A program made the translations under genes and the position numbers. The notes beneath the pieces were generated by a model. It was not told the origin of the DNA. It searched no databases and saw only the letters and a program-made list of their open reading frames with translations. A stretch of DNA of 8,087 bases, taken from an uncultured beta proteobacterium. Lineage in GTDB: Bacteria > Pseudomonadota > Gammaproteobacteria > Burkholderiales > Rhodocyclaceae. The stretch lies in assembly GCA_903932755.1 (NCBI GenBank), contig CAIZHL010000392.1, positions 1-8,087 on the forward strand, written 5' to 3'. This document shows positions 1 to 4,805 of this stretch, piece after piece (position 1 is the stretch's first letter; the number at the start of each line of letters is the position of its first letter).

Positions 1-929
1 CACGCCAGCCAGGCGAAGCCGAAGATCGACACCAGTTGCACCACGCCGAACAGCCACAGTGCGCGGTTGATGCCCAGCTTGACCATCCACAAGCCGCCGA
101 TCAGGCCGCCGATCACCGCCGGCCACAGCCCGGCGTTTTTCGCCACGATGCCGATCTGCGACTTGGCGAAACCCATGTCCAGATAGAAGGGTGTGGCCAG
201 CGCCGTGCACATCGAGTCGCCCAGCTTGTAAAGGAAGATGAAGGCCAGGATCAACAGCGCCTCGCGCAGTCCGGCGCGGTTGATGAACTCGTGGAAGGGT
301 TCCACCACGGCGTCGCGCAGCGTCTTCGGCGCGTTGCCGGCAACATCCGGCTCGCGCGCGAAGATCGCCAGCAGCATGCCCGGCAACATGAACAGCGCGG
401 TGATGACAAAGACCTGCAGCCAGGGCAGGCGGTCGGCGAGGATCAGCGAGAGCGAACCCGGCACCAGGCCGGCGATGCGGTAGGCATTGACGTGCACCGA
501 GTTGCCCAGGCCCAGCTCGGACTCGGACAGGATCTCGCGCCGGTAGGCGTCGAGCGCAATGTCCTGGGTGGCCGAGAGTAGCGCCACCGCGGCGGTGAGC
601 CAGAGGATGGGCACGACCTCGCTGCCCGGCGCGAACAGGCCGAGCGAGGCGATCGCCGCCAGCAGGCCGACCTGGGTGATCAGCATCCAGCCGCGGCGGC
701 GTCCGAGCGGCGGCGCATAGCGGTCGAGCAGCGGCGACCAGAGGAACTTCCAGGTGTAGGGAAACTGGATCAGGGCGAAGAGGCCGATGGTCTTGAGGTC
801 CACGCCTTCCGAACGCAACCAGGCCGGAACGAGGTTCAAAAGGAGGTACAGCGGCAGACCGGACGAAAAGCCGGTGAACACGCAGATCATCATGCGCCGG
901 GTAAACAGCGCGGCAAGCCAGGGCGGCAT
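1..929 (-). CDS. ampG: AmpG-family muropeptide permease (MFS), 5' part of gene
   Basis: Inner-membrane major facilitator protein of the AmpG type, which imports anhydromuropeptides (GlcNAc-anhydroMurNAc peptides) for peptidoglycan recycling. I translated the minus strand by eye: about 309 residues are open without a stop, and the gene runs off the left edge, so the C-terminal helices are missing. It begins MPPWLAALFTRRMMICVFTG. AmpG hallmarks are SGLPLYLL in the first helix, DLKTIGLFALIQFPYTWKFL, then WSPLLDRYAPPLGRRRGW in the loop between helices 2 and 3, and a SATQDIALDAYRREIL segment matching the SASQDIVFDAW region of E. coli AmpG. Several hydrophobic helices follow. The ATG at 927-929 is preceded in frame by CTG and then a TAG, so it is the most upstream ATG; Shine-Dalgarno is weak and Met13/Met14 are alternative starts. 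I recall ampG near metW in related betaproteobacteria; here about 5 kb separates them. Confidence 0.93.
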   Translation of the reverse strand, partial: MPPWLAALFTRRMMICVFTGFSSGLPLYLLLNLVPAWLRSEGVDLKTIGLFALIQFPYTWKFLWSPLLDRYAPPLGRRRGWMLITQVGLLAAIASLGLFAPGSEVVPILWLTAAVALLSATQDIALDAYRREILSESELGLGNSVHVNAYRIAGLVPGSLSLILADRLPWLQVFVITALFMLPGMLLAIFAREPDVAGNAPKTLRDAVVEPFHEFINRAGLREALLILAFIFLYKLGDSMCTALATPFYLDMGFAKSQIGIVAKNAGLWPAVIGGLIGGLWMVKLGINRALWLFGVVQLVSIFGFAWLA

Positions 930-966
930 CAGCTATCGGGTCGTGTTGTTGACAGGCGGGCGGAAA

Positions 967-980
967 GGTGCGGCACGCCT
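967..980 (+). repeat. 14-bp direct repeat, left copy
   Basis: GGTGCGGCACGCCT occurs here and again, identical and in the same orientation, at 3111-3124. The two copies bracket the halohydrin dehalogenase, OsmC and ABM genes. The word contains a small inverted repeat, GTGC-G-GCAC. It could be a duplication from insertion of the cassette, but in GC-rich DNA a 14-base match by chance in 8 kb is not excluded. Confidence 0.5.
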
Positions 981-1027
981 ACCTGGCCTTGGCGGCATCC
1001 CGTTCGAAACGAATCATCCATACAGTG

Positions 1028-1051
1028 AATTTAACACGCAGGGTTTGTCAA
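1028..1051 (-). promoter_or_regulatory. Candidate promoter for ampG
   Basis: On the minus strand a perfect TTGACA box (plus-strand tgtcaa, 1046-1051) lies upstream of an extended -10-like TGTTAAATT (TAAATT at 1028-1033). The spacing of 12 is too short for a normal sigma-70 pair, so the two boxes probably do not act together; the extended -10 alone may serve. It sits about 100 bases upstream of the ampG start, in an A/T-richer patch of an otherwise GC-rich region. Weak evidence. Confidence 0.25.
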
Positions 1052-1182
1052 GGCGGCGCTCCCATTCGTTCGACGGGGCTGGCCGCTGCTTGCCCCCTGA
1101 TTCGACCCGCGGGGTTAGATCGTGTTGGCGACTGCGCCGGGAAGTGCCCTTGTCCCTTCGAGGGAACCAACCCGCGAATCCA

Positions 1183-1212
1183 TTGGACATAAATTGTCCG
1201 GATCCGTATGCT
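1183..1212 (+). promoter_or_regulatory. Candidate promoter and operator of halohydrin dehalogenase gene
   Basis: TTGGAC (1183-1188) and TATGCT (1207-1212), 18 bases apart, form a weak sigma-70-like promoter. Overlapping the -35 box is an inverted repeat, GGACA-TAAAT-TGTCC (1185-1199), with perfect 5-base arms around an AT centre, the usual form of a dimeric regulator site. No regulator gene lies in the window, so the cognate protein would be encoded elsewhere. A transcript from here would carry a leader of about 130 bases. Confidence 0.35.
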
Positions 1213-1225
1213 TTGATGTCAGCTG

Positions 1226-1245
1226 CGGATGCGCTCCCGCATCCG
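1226..1245 (+). promoter_or_regulatory. Perfect 8-bp hairpin in the dehalogenase leader
   Basis: CGGATGCG (1226-1233), loop CTCC, then CGCATCCG (1238-1245) form a perfect 8-base stem with a tetraloop. No T-run follows, so it is not a classical terminator. Related words (CCGGATCCG at 1198-1206, CGATCCGG at 1244-1251, CCGGATGCCGG from 1259) could form alternative pairings in the leader. It may be a second regulator site or an mRNA stability element. Confidence 0.4.
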
Positions 1246-1351
1246 ATCCGGAAGGCGGCCGGATGCCGGCGGCGGGTTGCGATCACCAAGCCTGAAAGCG
1301 GCGGTTCCGGCGTTTCGGTAGTCGTTCGTCTCGTTACTCGAAGGAGAGTTC

Positions 1352-2035
1352 ATGACAAATCAGATCCTGCCGGGCAAGCGCGTGCTCGTCACCCACGCCG
1401 ACGCGTTCATGGGTCCGGTCCTGTGCGAAGTGTTCGCCAGTCACGGCGCCACGGTTATCCCGAGCAGCGCCTCGCTCCTCGGCGCTGATGGGCCGCTCGC
1501 TGTTGTCGCAGCAGCCGGTGACATCGATATCCTCGTTGCCAACCTGGCCATGCCGGCGCCGAGCACTGCGGTCACGGAAGTGACGGATACAGAGTGGAAT
1601 GACACATTCGCCGCCCTCGTTGATCCCCTGCAGCGACTGTTTCGCGCCGTCCTGCCAGCCATGATCGAGCGGCGCTCGGGCAAGATTCTCGTCATGGGCA
1701 GCGCATCGGCACTGCGCGGGATGAAGCGCGCCTCGACATACAGCGCCGCCCGCGGCGCCCAGCTTGCCTACGTGCAGGCGGTCGGCGTCGAAGTTGCCCC
1801 CCACAATGTCCAGGTGAATGCGATCGCGCAGAACTTCGTCGACAATCCGACCTACTTTCCGCCCGAGGTGCAGGACAATCCAAGGTTTCAGGAGCGCCTG
1901 AAGCGCGAGGTCCCGCTGGGGCGCCTCGTCGGTGCAAGAGAAGATGCCGAATTTGCTGCTTACCTTTGCAGTGAGGCGGCAAACTGCTTTGTCGGCCAGG
2001 TGTTTCCTGTTTGCGGCGGCTGGGTCGGTCGCTAG
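1352..2035 (+). CDS. Halohydrin dehalogenase (haloalcohol dehalogenase, HheC-like SDR-fold lyase)
   Basis: Predicted cytoplasmic enzyme converting vicinal haloalcohols to epoxides and halide, and in reverse opening epoxides with small anions. The 227-residue protein has the SDR fold but with the signatures of halohydrin dehalogenases. T14-x4-F19-x-G21 replaces the cofactor-binding TGxxxGxG, forming the halide pocket. The catalytic triad is S117-x12-Y130-x3-R134, with arginine where SDR reductases have lysine. Further likeness to HheC is seen in the NAIAQNF segment (156-162), Y168-F169-P170 with a nearby DNP, PLGRLV, and a C-terminal GQVFPVCGG. The C-terminal extension of HheC, with its tryptophan reaching the neighbouring subunit, is absent. 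The family is typically about 225-255 residues. AAGGAG lies about 6 bases before the ATG, so the start is secure. The subtype may be HheD, which I recall from Dechloromonas. No epoxide hydrolase is adjacent, so the substrate is unknown. Local GC is lower than in flanking core genes. Confidence 0.88.
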   Translation: MTNQILPGKRVLVTHADAFMGPVLCEVFASHGATVIPSSASLLGADGPLAVVAAAGDIDILVANLAMPAPSTAVTEVTDTEWNDTFAALVDPLQRLFRAVLPAMIERRSGKILVMGSASALRGMKRASTYSAARGAQLAYVQAVGVEVAPHNVQVNAIAQNFVDNPTYFPPEVQDNPRFQERLKREVPLGRLVGAREDAEFAAYLCSEAANCFVGQVFPVCGGWVGR

Positions 2036-2186
2036 CGCCGAAAATGTCCAAACCGTCATCCGCCGCGCGCCGCCCGGCAAGATAAGCAAGAATGCCGAAC
2101 TGGAGCAGCCCAAAAGCTCGCACCATTTGCCCTCCGCGCGATGGAATCGCATCGCGCCCCTCAACTTCCCCGGAGCGCACAAAGCC

Positions 2187-2660
2187 ATGGCTACCTACAC
2201 CGCTGAAATAATCTGGTCCCGGTCGGGCCAGAAGTTCACCGACAACCGCTACAGCCGAAGGCACGTTCTCCGCTTCGACGGCGGCATCGAAGTCTCCGGC
2301 TCGTCGTCGCCCCATGTCGTCCCCTTGCCCTATTCGGCGGCCGACGCCGTCGATCCCGAGGAAGCCTTTGTCGCTTCCCTGTCCAGTTGCCACATGCTTT
2401 GGTTTCTCTCCATCGCGGTCAAACATGGATTCGTAGTCGACAATTATCAGGACACCGCAGAGGGCGTGATGGCCAGGAATGAGGAAGGCAAGCTCGTGAT
2501 GACCGTCGTCACCCTGCGCCCTGAAGTACGATTCTCGGGAGAAAGGAAACCGGCCATGGCCGAACTTGAGGAGCTCCACCGCCTGGCGCACGACGAATGC
2601 TTCATCGCCAATTCCGTCAAGACCGAGGTTCGCTGCGAGCCCCGGCTGGCCGTATCCTGA
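2187..2660 (+). CDS. OsmC-family thiol peroxidase
   Basis: Predicted cytoplasmic OsmC/Ohr-superfamily protein of 157 residues; such enzymes reduce organic hydroperoxides with a pair of redox cysteines. The expected cysteines are present: C68 in SLSSCHMLWFLSIA, the start of the central helix, after DPEEAFVAS, and C138 in HDECFIANSV near the C-terminus. A further C150 is non-conserved. The N-terminal beta hairpin ends in a PYSAADAVDPEEAF stretch typical of the subgroup. The open frame extends upstream into the dehalogenase gene, but that extension has no family similarity; the ATG at 2187 with GGAG about 11 bases upstream gives the normal OsmC length. It lies 151 bases after the dehalogenase stop and 53 bases before the ABM gene, with no terminator seen, so cotranscription is likely. 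A role protecting against peroxides or electrophiles formed by the cassette is inference. Confidence 0.87.
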   Translation: MATYTAEIIWSRSGQKFTDNRYSRRHVLRFDGGIEVSGSSSPHVVPLPYSAADAVDPEEAFVASLSSCHMLWFLSIAVKHGFVVDNYQDTAEGVMARNEEGKLVMTVVTLRPEVRFSGERKPAMAELEELHRLAHDECFIANSVKTEVRCEPRLAVS

Positions 2661-2713
2661 GCCGCGCAAACATCTCCCGTATCCGCCCCGACAACTTCCA
2701 AAGGAGAACCACC

Positions 2714-3085
2714 GTGCTTCAGATCAAACCACTCGACGAGAACGTGCCGATCTTCCAGCAGATCAACAGCGAGCTTGCGCCGGTCGTCCTGGTCAACATC
2801 TTTCACGTGGCCGCGGCAGACATTCCCGCACTGATGGAGGCGTGGGAAGCGGACGCGAACTGGATGAAAAAGCAACCCGGCTACATCTCCACCCAGTTGC
2901 ATCAGGGAATCGCCGGCAGCAACGTTTTCATGAACTACGCACTCTGGGAATCAGTCGCACATTTCCGGGCTGCGTTCACCCATCCGGAATTCATGGATGC
3001 ACTGGGCCGCTATCCATCCTCTGCCGTTGCCTCGCCGCATCTCTTCACGCGCCTCACGGTTCCCAACCTCTGCATCGGCCCATAG
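2714..3085 (+). CDS. Antibiotic biosynthesis monooxygenase (ABM) domain protein
   Basis: A 123-residue protein of the dimeric alpha/beta ABM (ferredoxin-like) fold. Members include cofactor-free quinone-forming monooxygenases, haem-degrading enzymes and many of unknown substrate. Visible features are the first strand PVVLVNIFHV (23-32), the helix with ALMEAWEADANWMKKQPGY (39-57), strand ISTQLHQ, and the diagnostic NYALWESVAHFRAAFTHPEF (74-93), whose W78, F84 and F88 match the conserved core. The open frame runs further upstream into the osmC gene, but the GTG at 2714 is the right start: it has AAGGAG at 2701-2706, 7 bases away, the best ribosome site in the cassette, and gives a domain-sized product. 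It is the third gene of the dehalogenase cassette and is followed by a small hairpin and a direct-repeat copy. Substrate unknown. Confidence 0.82.
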   Translation: MLQIKPLDENVPIFQQINSELAPVVLVNIFHVAAADIPALMEAWEADANWMKKQPGYISTQLHQGIAGSNVFMNYALWESVAHFRAAFTHPEFMDALGRYPSSAVASPHLFTRLTVPNLCIGP

Positions 3086-3104
3086 CAAATTGCCTAGCCG
3101 GCGG

Positions 3105-3120
3105 GTGCCGGGTGCGGCAC
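3105..3120 (+). terminator. Possible hairpin end of the dehalogenase cassette
   Basis: GTGCCG (3105-3110), loop GGTG, and CGGCAC (3115-3120) form a perfect 6-base stem, with GG/CC extension after one mismatch. It begins 20 bases after the ABM stop codon. There is no T-run, so intrinsic termination is doubtful; it may protect the 3' end of the mRNA. Confidence 0.3.
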
Positions 3121-3124
3121 GCCT
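3111..3124 (+). repeat. 14-bp direct repeat, right copy
   Basis: This is the second exact copy of GGTGCGGCACGCCT (first at 967-980), placed just after the third gene of the cassette. It overlaps the hairpin at 3105-3120, which gives it a possible function independent of insertion and weakens, without excluding, the duplication reading. Confidence 0.5.
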
Positions 3125-3162
3125 TCCATCCGCGCCGCGCCGTTCGCCGCAAGCCGCACGGC

Positions 3163-3192
3163 ATGACAGCGCGGCCGGTCATGGTGTAAATT
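3163..3192 (+). promoter_or_regulatory. Candidate promoter for pentapeptide-repeat gene
   Basis: ATGACA (3163-3168; five of six bases of the -35 consensus) and TAAATT (3187-3192; four of six) are separated by 18 bases. The spot is A/T-rich relative to its surroundings and lies about 50 bases upstream of the start codon. It would let the pentapeptide-repeat and DUF2750 genes be transcribed separately from the dehalogenase cassette. Confidence 0.35.
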
Positions 3193-3240
3193 TGGTGGCG
3201 ACGCAGCAGCCGTCTCCCGCACCTCATACCTGGGATGCCC

Positions 3241-3633
3241 ATGTCACACGACAGCGCAACTTTCGCCACAACAACTGAAGTCAGGGCAGCTCTTGCCGCA
3301 GGCGACGAGATCTTTCGTTACTGTCACTTCGAGTCGGCCCGGCTCGAAGGCGGGGATTCGGACGGGGTGTTTCTTTCCTGCACCTTCCAGGATTTCGAGT
3401 GGTACTGGGGCATCTTCAACATGGCTTTGTTCGTAGACTGCAAATTCGAACGCTGCACGTTTCGCGGCACCTCGTTTGCCGGTTGCCGCCTCGTCGACTG
3501 TTCATTCAACGATTGTCGCTTTTTGCCTGACAACCTCGGCGCGGCGTGCAGTTCGAGCGATACCGGGATCTATGGCTGTGCTGCAGAGAATTGCGTGGGA
3601 TTCAAGGAATTGTTTCCGGCCCGGGGGCACTGA
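3241..3633 (+). CDS. Cysteine-rich pentapeptide-repeat protein
   Basis: A small protein of 130 residues made largely of pentapeptide repeats, which fold as a right-handed quadrilateral beta-helix. Large residues recur at exactly five-residue spacing: F44, F49, W54, F59, F64, F69, F74, F79, L84, F89 and F94, with an out-of-phase lead-in at F25, F30 and L35. Cysteines occupy the last position of many repeats (C47, C67, C72, C82, C87, C92), with others at 28, 103, 113 and 118, ten in all. The C-terminal cap is a non-repeat segment with SSSDTGIYGC. No signal peptide or membrane helix is seen, so a cytoplasmic location is likely. I chose the ATG at 3241 because GGGA lies 5 bases upstream; an ATG two codons earlier (3235) is possible but lacks a ribosome site. 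Biochemical role unknown: some family members bind DNA gyrase, but this one is too short to assume that. Confidence 0.82.
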   Translation: MSHDSATFATTTEVRAALAAGDEIFRYCHFESARLEGGDSDGVFLSCTFQDFEWYWGIFNMALFVDCKFERCTFRGTSFAGCRLVDCSFNDCRFLPDNLGAACSSSDTGIYGCAAENCVGFKELFPARGH

Positions 3634-3670
3634 CATGGCGCTCGAATTCATGCCCTGCGCCTGGCGGACT

Positions 3671-3691
3671 CCGCGCGATGGAAGCGCGCGG
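3671..3691 (+). other. Hairpin between pentapeptide-repeat and DUF2750 genes
   Basis: CCGCGCG (3671-3677) and CGCGCGG (3685-3691) form a perfect 7-base stem with loop ATGGAAG, in the 91-base gap between the two genes. There is no T-run. It may be an mRNA processing or partial stop signal, or chance in a GC-rich gap. Confidence 0.3.
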
Positions 3692-3724
3692 CGCCGTCCG
3701 GCCCGCAGTTGGCGGTGAAGCCAG

Positions 3725-4132
3725 ATGCCTTATCGAATCTCGGAAAAGGAAATGCAGTCCGTGTCCCGCTTGGATGCCGGGGCGCGCCTCAAGCATTTCA
3801 TTAAGCGTGTTGCCGACTGGCAGGAAGTCTGGACGCTGCGCGACGCCGAAGGTCGCGCGGTGTCGCTGGCTGCCGCAGGAAAGGAGGCGGCTCCATTCTG
3901 GCCGCACCCCGCCTACGCATCTGCCTGCGCAAAAGCCGGCTGGGAAAATTGCGAACCGCAGCCGATCGAGCTTCATGCCTTCATGGAACAGTGGCTCCCG
4001 GACCTCGCGCAAGGCAAGCAACTGGCGGCGGTATTTCCCACGCCAGACTCGGAAGGCGCTTTGCTTGCTCCCGAACTGGTGCTGCAGGAACTCGTTGCGG
4101 AGTGCCGGGAGTCCTATGGCGACGATCTCTGA
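3725..4132 (+). CDS. DUF2750 domain-containing protein
   Basis: A predicted cytoplasmic protein of 135 residues matching the DUF2750 family in length and layout. Family-like features are an N-terminal helix ending RLKHFIKRVADWQEVWTL (21-38), the conserved PFWPHPAYASACA (57-69), then W73, the helix ELHAFMEQWLPDL (82-94) and VFPTPDSEGALLAPE from residue 103. The function of the family is not known, and nothing here reveals a catalytic site. The ribosome site is poor (GGCGGTGAAG upstream), and Met10 is an alternative start. It follows the pentapeptide-repeat gene in the same direction after 91 bases and shares the modest GC of the block, so the two may be one transcriptional unit acquired together. 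Recognised from sequence style alone. Confidence 0.78.
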   Translation: MPYRISEKEMQSVSRLDAGARLKHFIKRVADWQEVWTLRDAEGRAVSLAAAGKEAAPFWPHPAYASACAKAGWENCEPQPIELHAFMEQWLPDLAQGKQLAAVFPTPDSEGALLAPELVLQELVAECRESYGDDL

Positions 4133-4245
4133 GCACGCAGTAGGCGCGCGACCTCGTTACATCCCGCCCCCGCGCACCCGGCGCGACCCCGATACCGCGC
4201 CGCTGCGCCGGCGTGTAAAGTAAAGCGGCACGAGGAGGGAGATCG

Positions 4246-4719
4246 ATGAAAACGCTGGCATCCGCTGTCCTGCTGTTTCTGTTTGTCCTGCCTGCCTGCC
4301 GGGCGGCCGACGCCATGGCAGCATTTCCGCCGGCCGCGGCGGGCATGGTGCGCCATGTCCTGCAGTTGCCGCAGCAGGCGGATGAATCCGGGTTCAAGGT
4401 GGAGTTGATCGTCGGCAAGACGGTGGAGACCGACGGCGCCAACCGCTACTTCTTCGGCGGCAGGATCGAGGAAGAAGCCATCAAGGGCTGGGGCTACACG
4501 CGCTACGTGGTGGGCAAACTCGGGCCGATGGCCGGCACGCTGATGGCCGTCGACCCGAACGCGCCGAAGGTGGCGCGTTTCGTTACCCTGGACGACGCGC
4601 CCCACATCATCCGCTACAACAGCCGCCTGCCGGTCGTGGTCTATGTGCCCGAGGGAGTCGAGGTGCGTTACCGGATCTGGACCGCCGGCGCGGAGGTGAA
4701 GGCAATTGGAAAAGGCTGA
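4246..4719 (+). CDS. eco: Ecotin-family periplasmic serine protease inhibitor
   Basis: Ecotin dimers inhibit trypsin-fold serine proteases in the periplasm. This 157-residue protein shows the family pattern: DESGFKVELIVGKTVETD (46-63), GWGYTRYVV (81-89), the reactive loop around GTLMAV (97-102) and the C-terminal RYNSRLPVVVYVPEGVEVRYRIW (123-145), close to E. coli [23 protein letters not shown]. The N-terminus is a signal peptide (MKT plus a hydrophobic run to about residue 17), with cleavage near A20 or A23; an LPAC at 15-18 raises a weaker lipoprotein possibility. By my alignment the P1 residue is L99 instead of E. coli Met84, with M100 at P1'. Both cysteines that form the E. coli disulfide are replaced (G64 and V102), and the mature protein has none. 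GAGGAGGGA lies about 7 bases before the ATG. It precedes the carbonic anhydrase gene by 86 bases. Confidence 0.92.
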   Translation: MKTLASAVLLFLFVLPACRAADAMAAFPPAAAGMVRHVLQLPQQADESGFKVELIVGKTVETDGANRYFFGGRIEEEAIKGWGYTRYVVGKLGPMAGTLMAVDPNAPKVARFVTLDDAPHIIRYNSRLPVVVYVPEGVEVRYRIWTAGAEVKAIGKG

Positions 4720-4751
4720 AGCCGCCCTGCCCCGCATGGCTCGCCGGCGCC

Positions 4752-4777
4752 CGCCGCCGCCGGATATGGCGGCGGCG
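4752..4777 (+). terminator. Strong GC hairpin between ecotin and carbonic anhydrase genes
   Basis: CGCCGCCGCC (4752-4761), loop GGATAT, and GGCGGCGGCG (4768-4777) form a perfect 10-base GC stem 33 bases after the ecotin stop. No T-run follows, so it could attenuate transcription, stabilise the upstream mRNA, or end it only with help. A shorter version with the same arm sequence follows the DUF1330 gene (5775-5792). Confidence 0.4.
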
Positions 4778-4805
4778 CGCATCCGCTCCTGAAAGAAAGG
4801 CCGCC

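Larger units (their letters stand above)
930..1351. other. Intergenic region between divergent ampG and halohydrin dehalogenase genes
   Basis: This 422-base stretch has no convincing gene. Open frames across it (for example about 91 residues on the minus strand at 1014-1289, rich in R, S and G) match no family I recognise and have no good ribosome site. It contains the candidate ampG promoter near 1028-1051, one copy of a 14-base direct repeat (967-980), an operator-like inverted repeat (1185-1199), a perfect hairpin (1226-1245), and several overlapping CGGAT/ATCCG words between 1198 and 1267. It probably contains the control region of the dehalogenase gene. Confidence 0.7.

Noticed and set aside
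36..581. Open plus-strand frame of 181 codons within the ampG region
   Set aside because: Antisense shadow of ampG; composition is rich in Q, H, R and D with no family likeness, while the minus-strand frame is clearly AmpG.
949..954. Plus-strand TTGACA as a -35 box
   Set aside because: No -10-like sequence lies 16-18 bases downstream, and the position is far from the dehalogenase start.
1014..1289. Minus-strand 91-residue frame in the 930-1351 intergenic region
   Set aside because: No recognisable domain, no ribosome site, biased R/S/G composition, and it overlaps the operator-like repeat and hairpin.
787..1488. Plus-strand frame of 233 codons from ampG into the dehalogenase gene
   Set aside because: It crosses the intergenic region and overlaps two well-supported genes, is arginine-rich and resembles no family.
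1932..2186. Longer N-terminal extension of the OsmC protein starting inside the dehalogenase gene
   Set aside because: The extension lacks family likeness and overlaps coding DNA; the ATG at 2187 gives the normal OsmC length.
2597..2713. ATG at 2597 as start of the ABM gene
   Set aside because: It would overlap osmC and add 39 unrelated residues; GTG 2714 has a near-perfect ribosome site.
4216..4221. TAAAGT as a -10 box for the ecotin gene
   Set aside because: No plausible -35 box at normal spacing; the sequence upstream is uniformly GC-rich.
4114..4782. Minus-strand frame of 222 codons opposite the ecotin gene
   Set aside because: Antisense shadow of a confidently recognised ecotin gene with a strong ribosome site.
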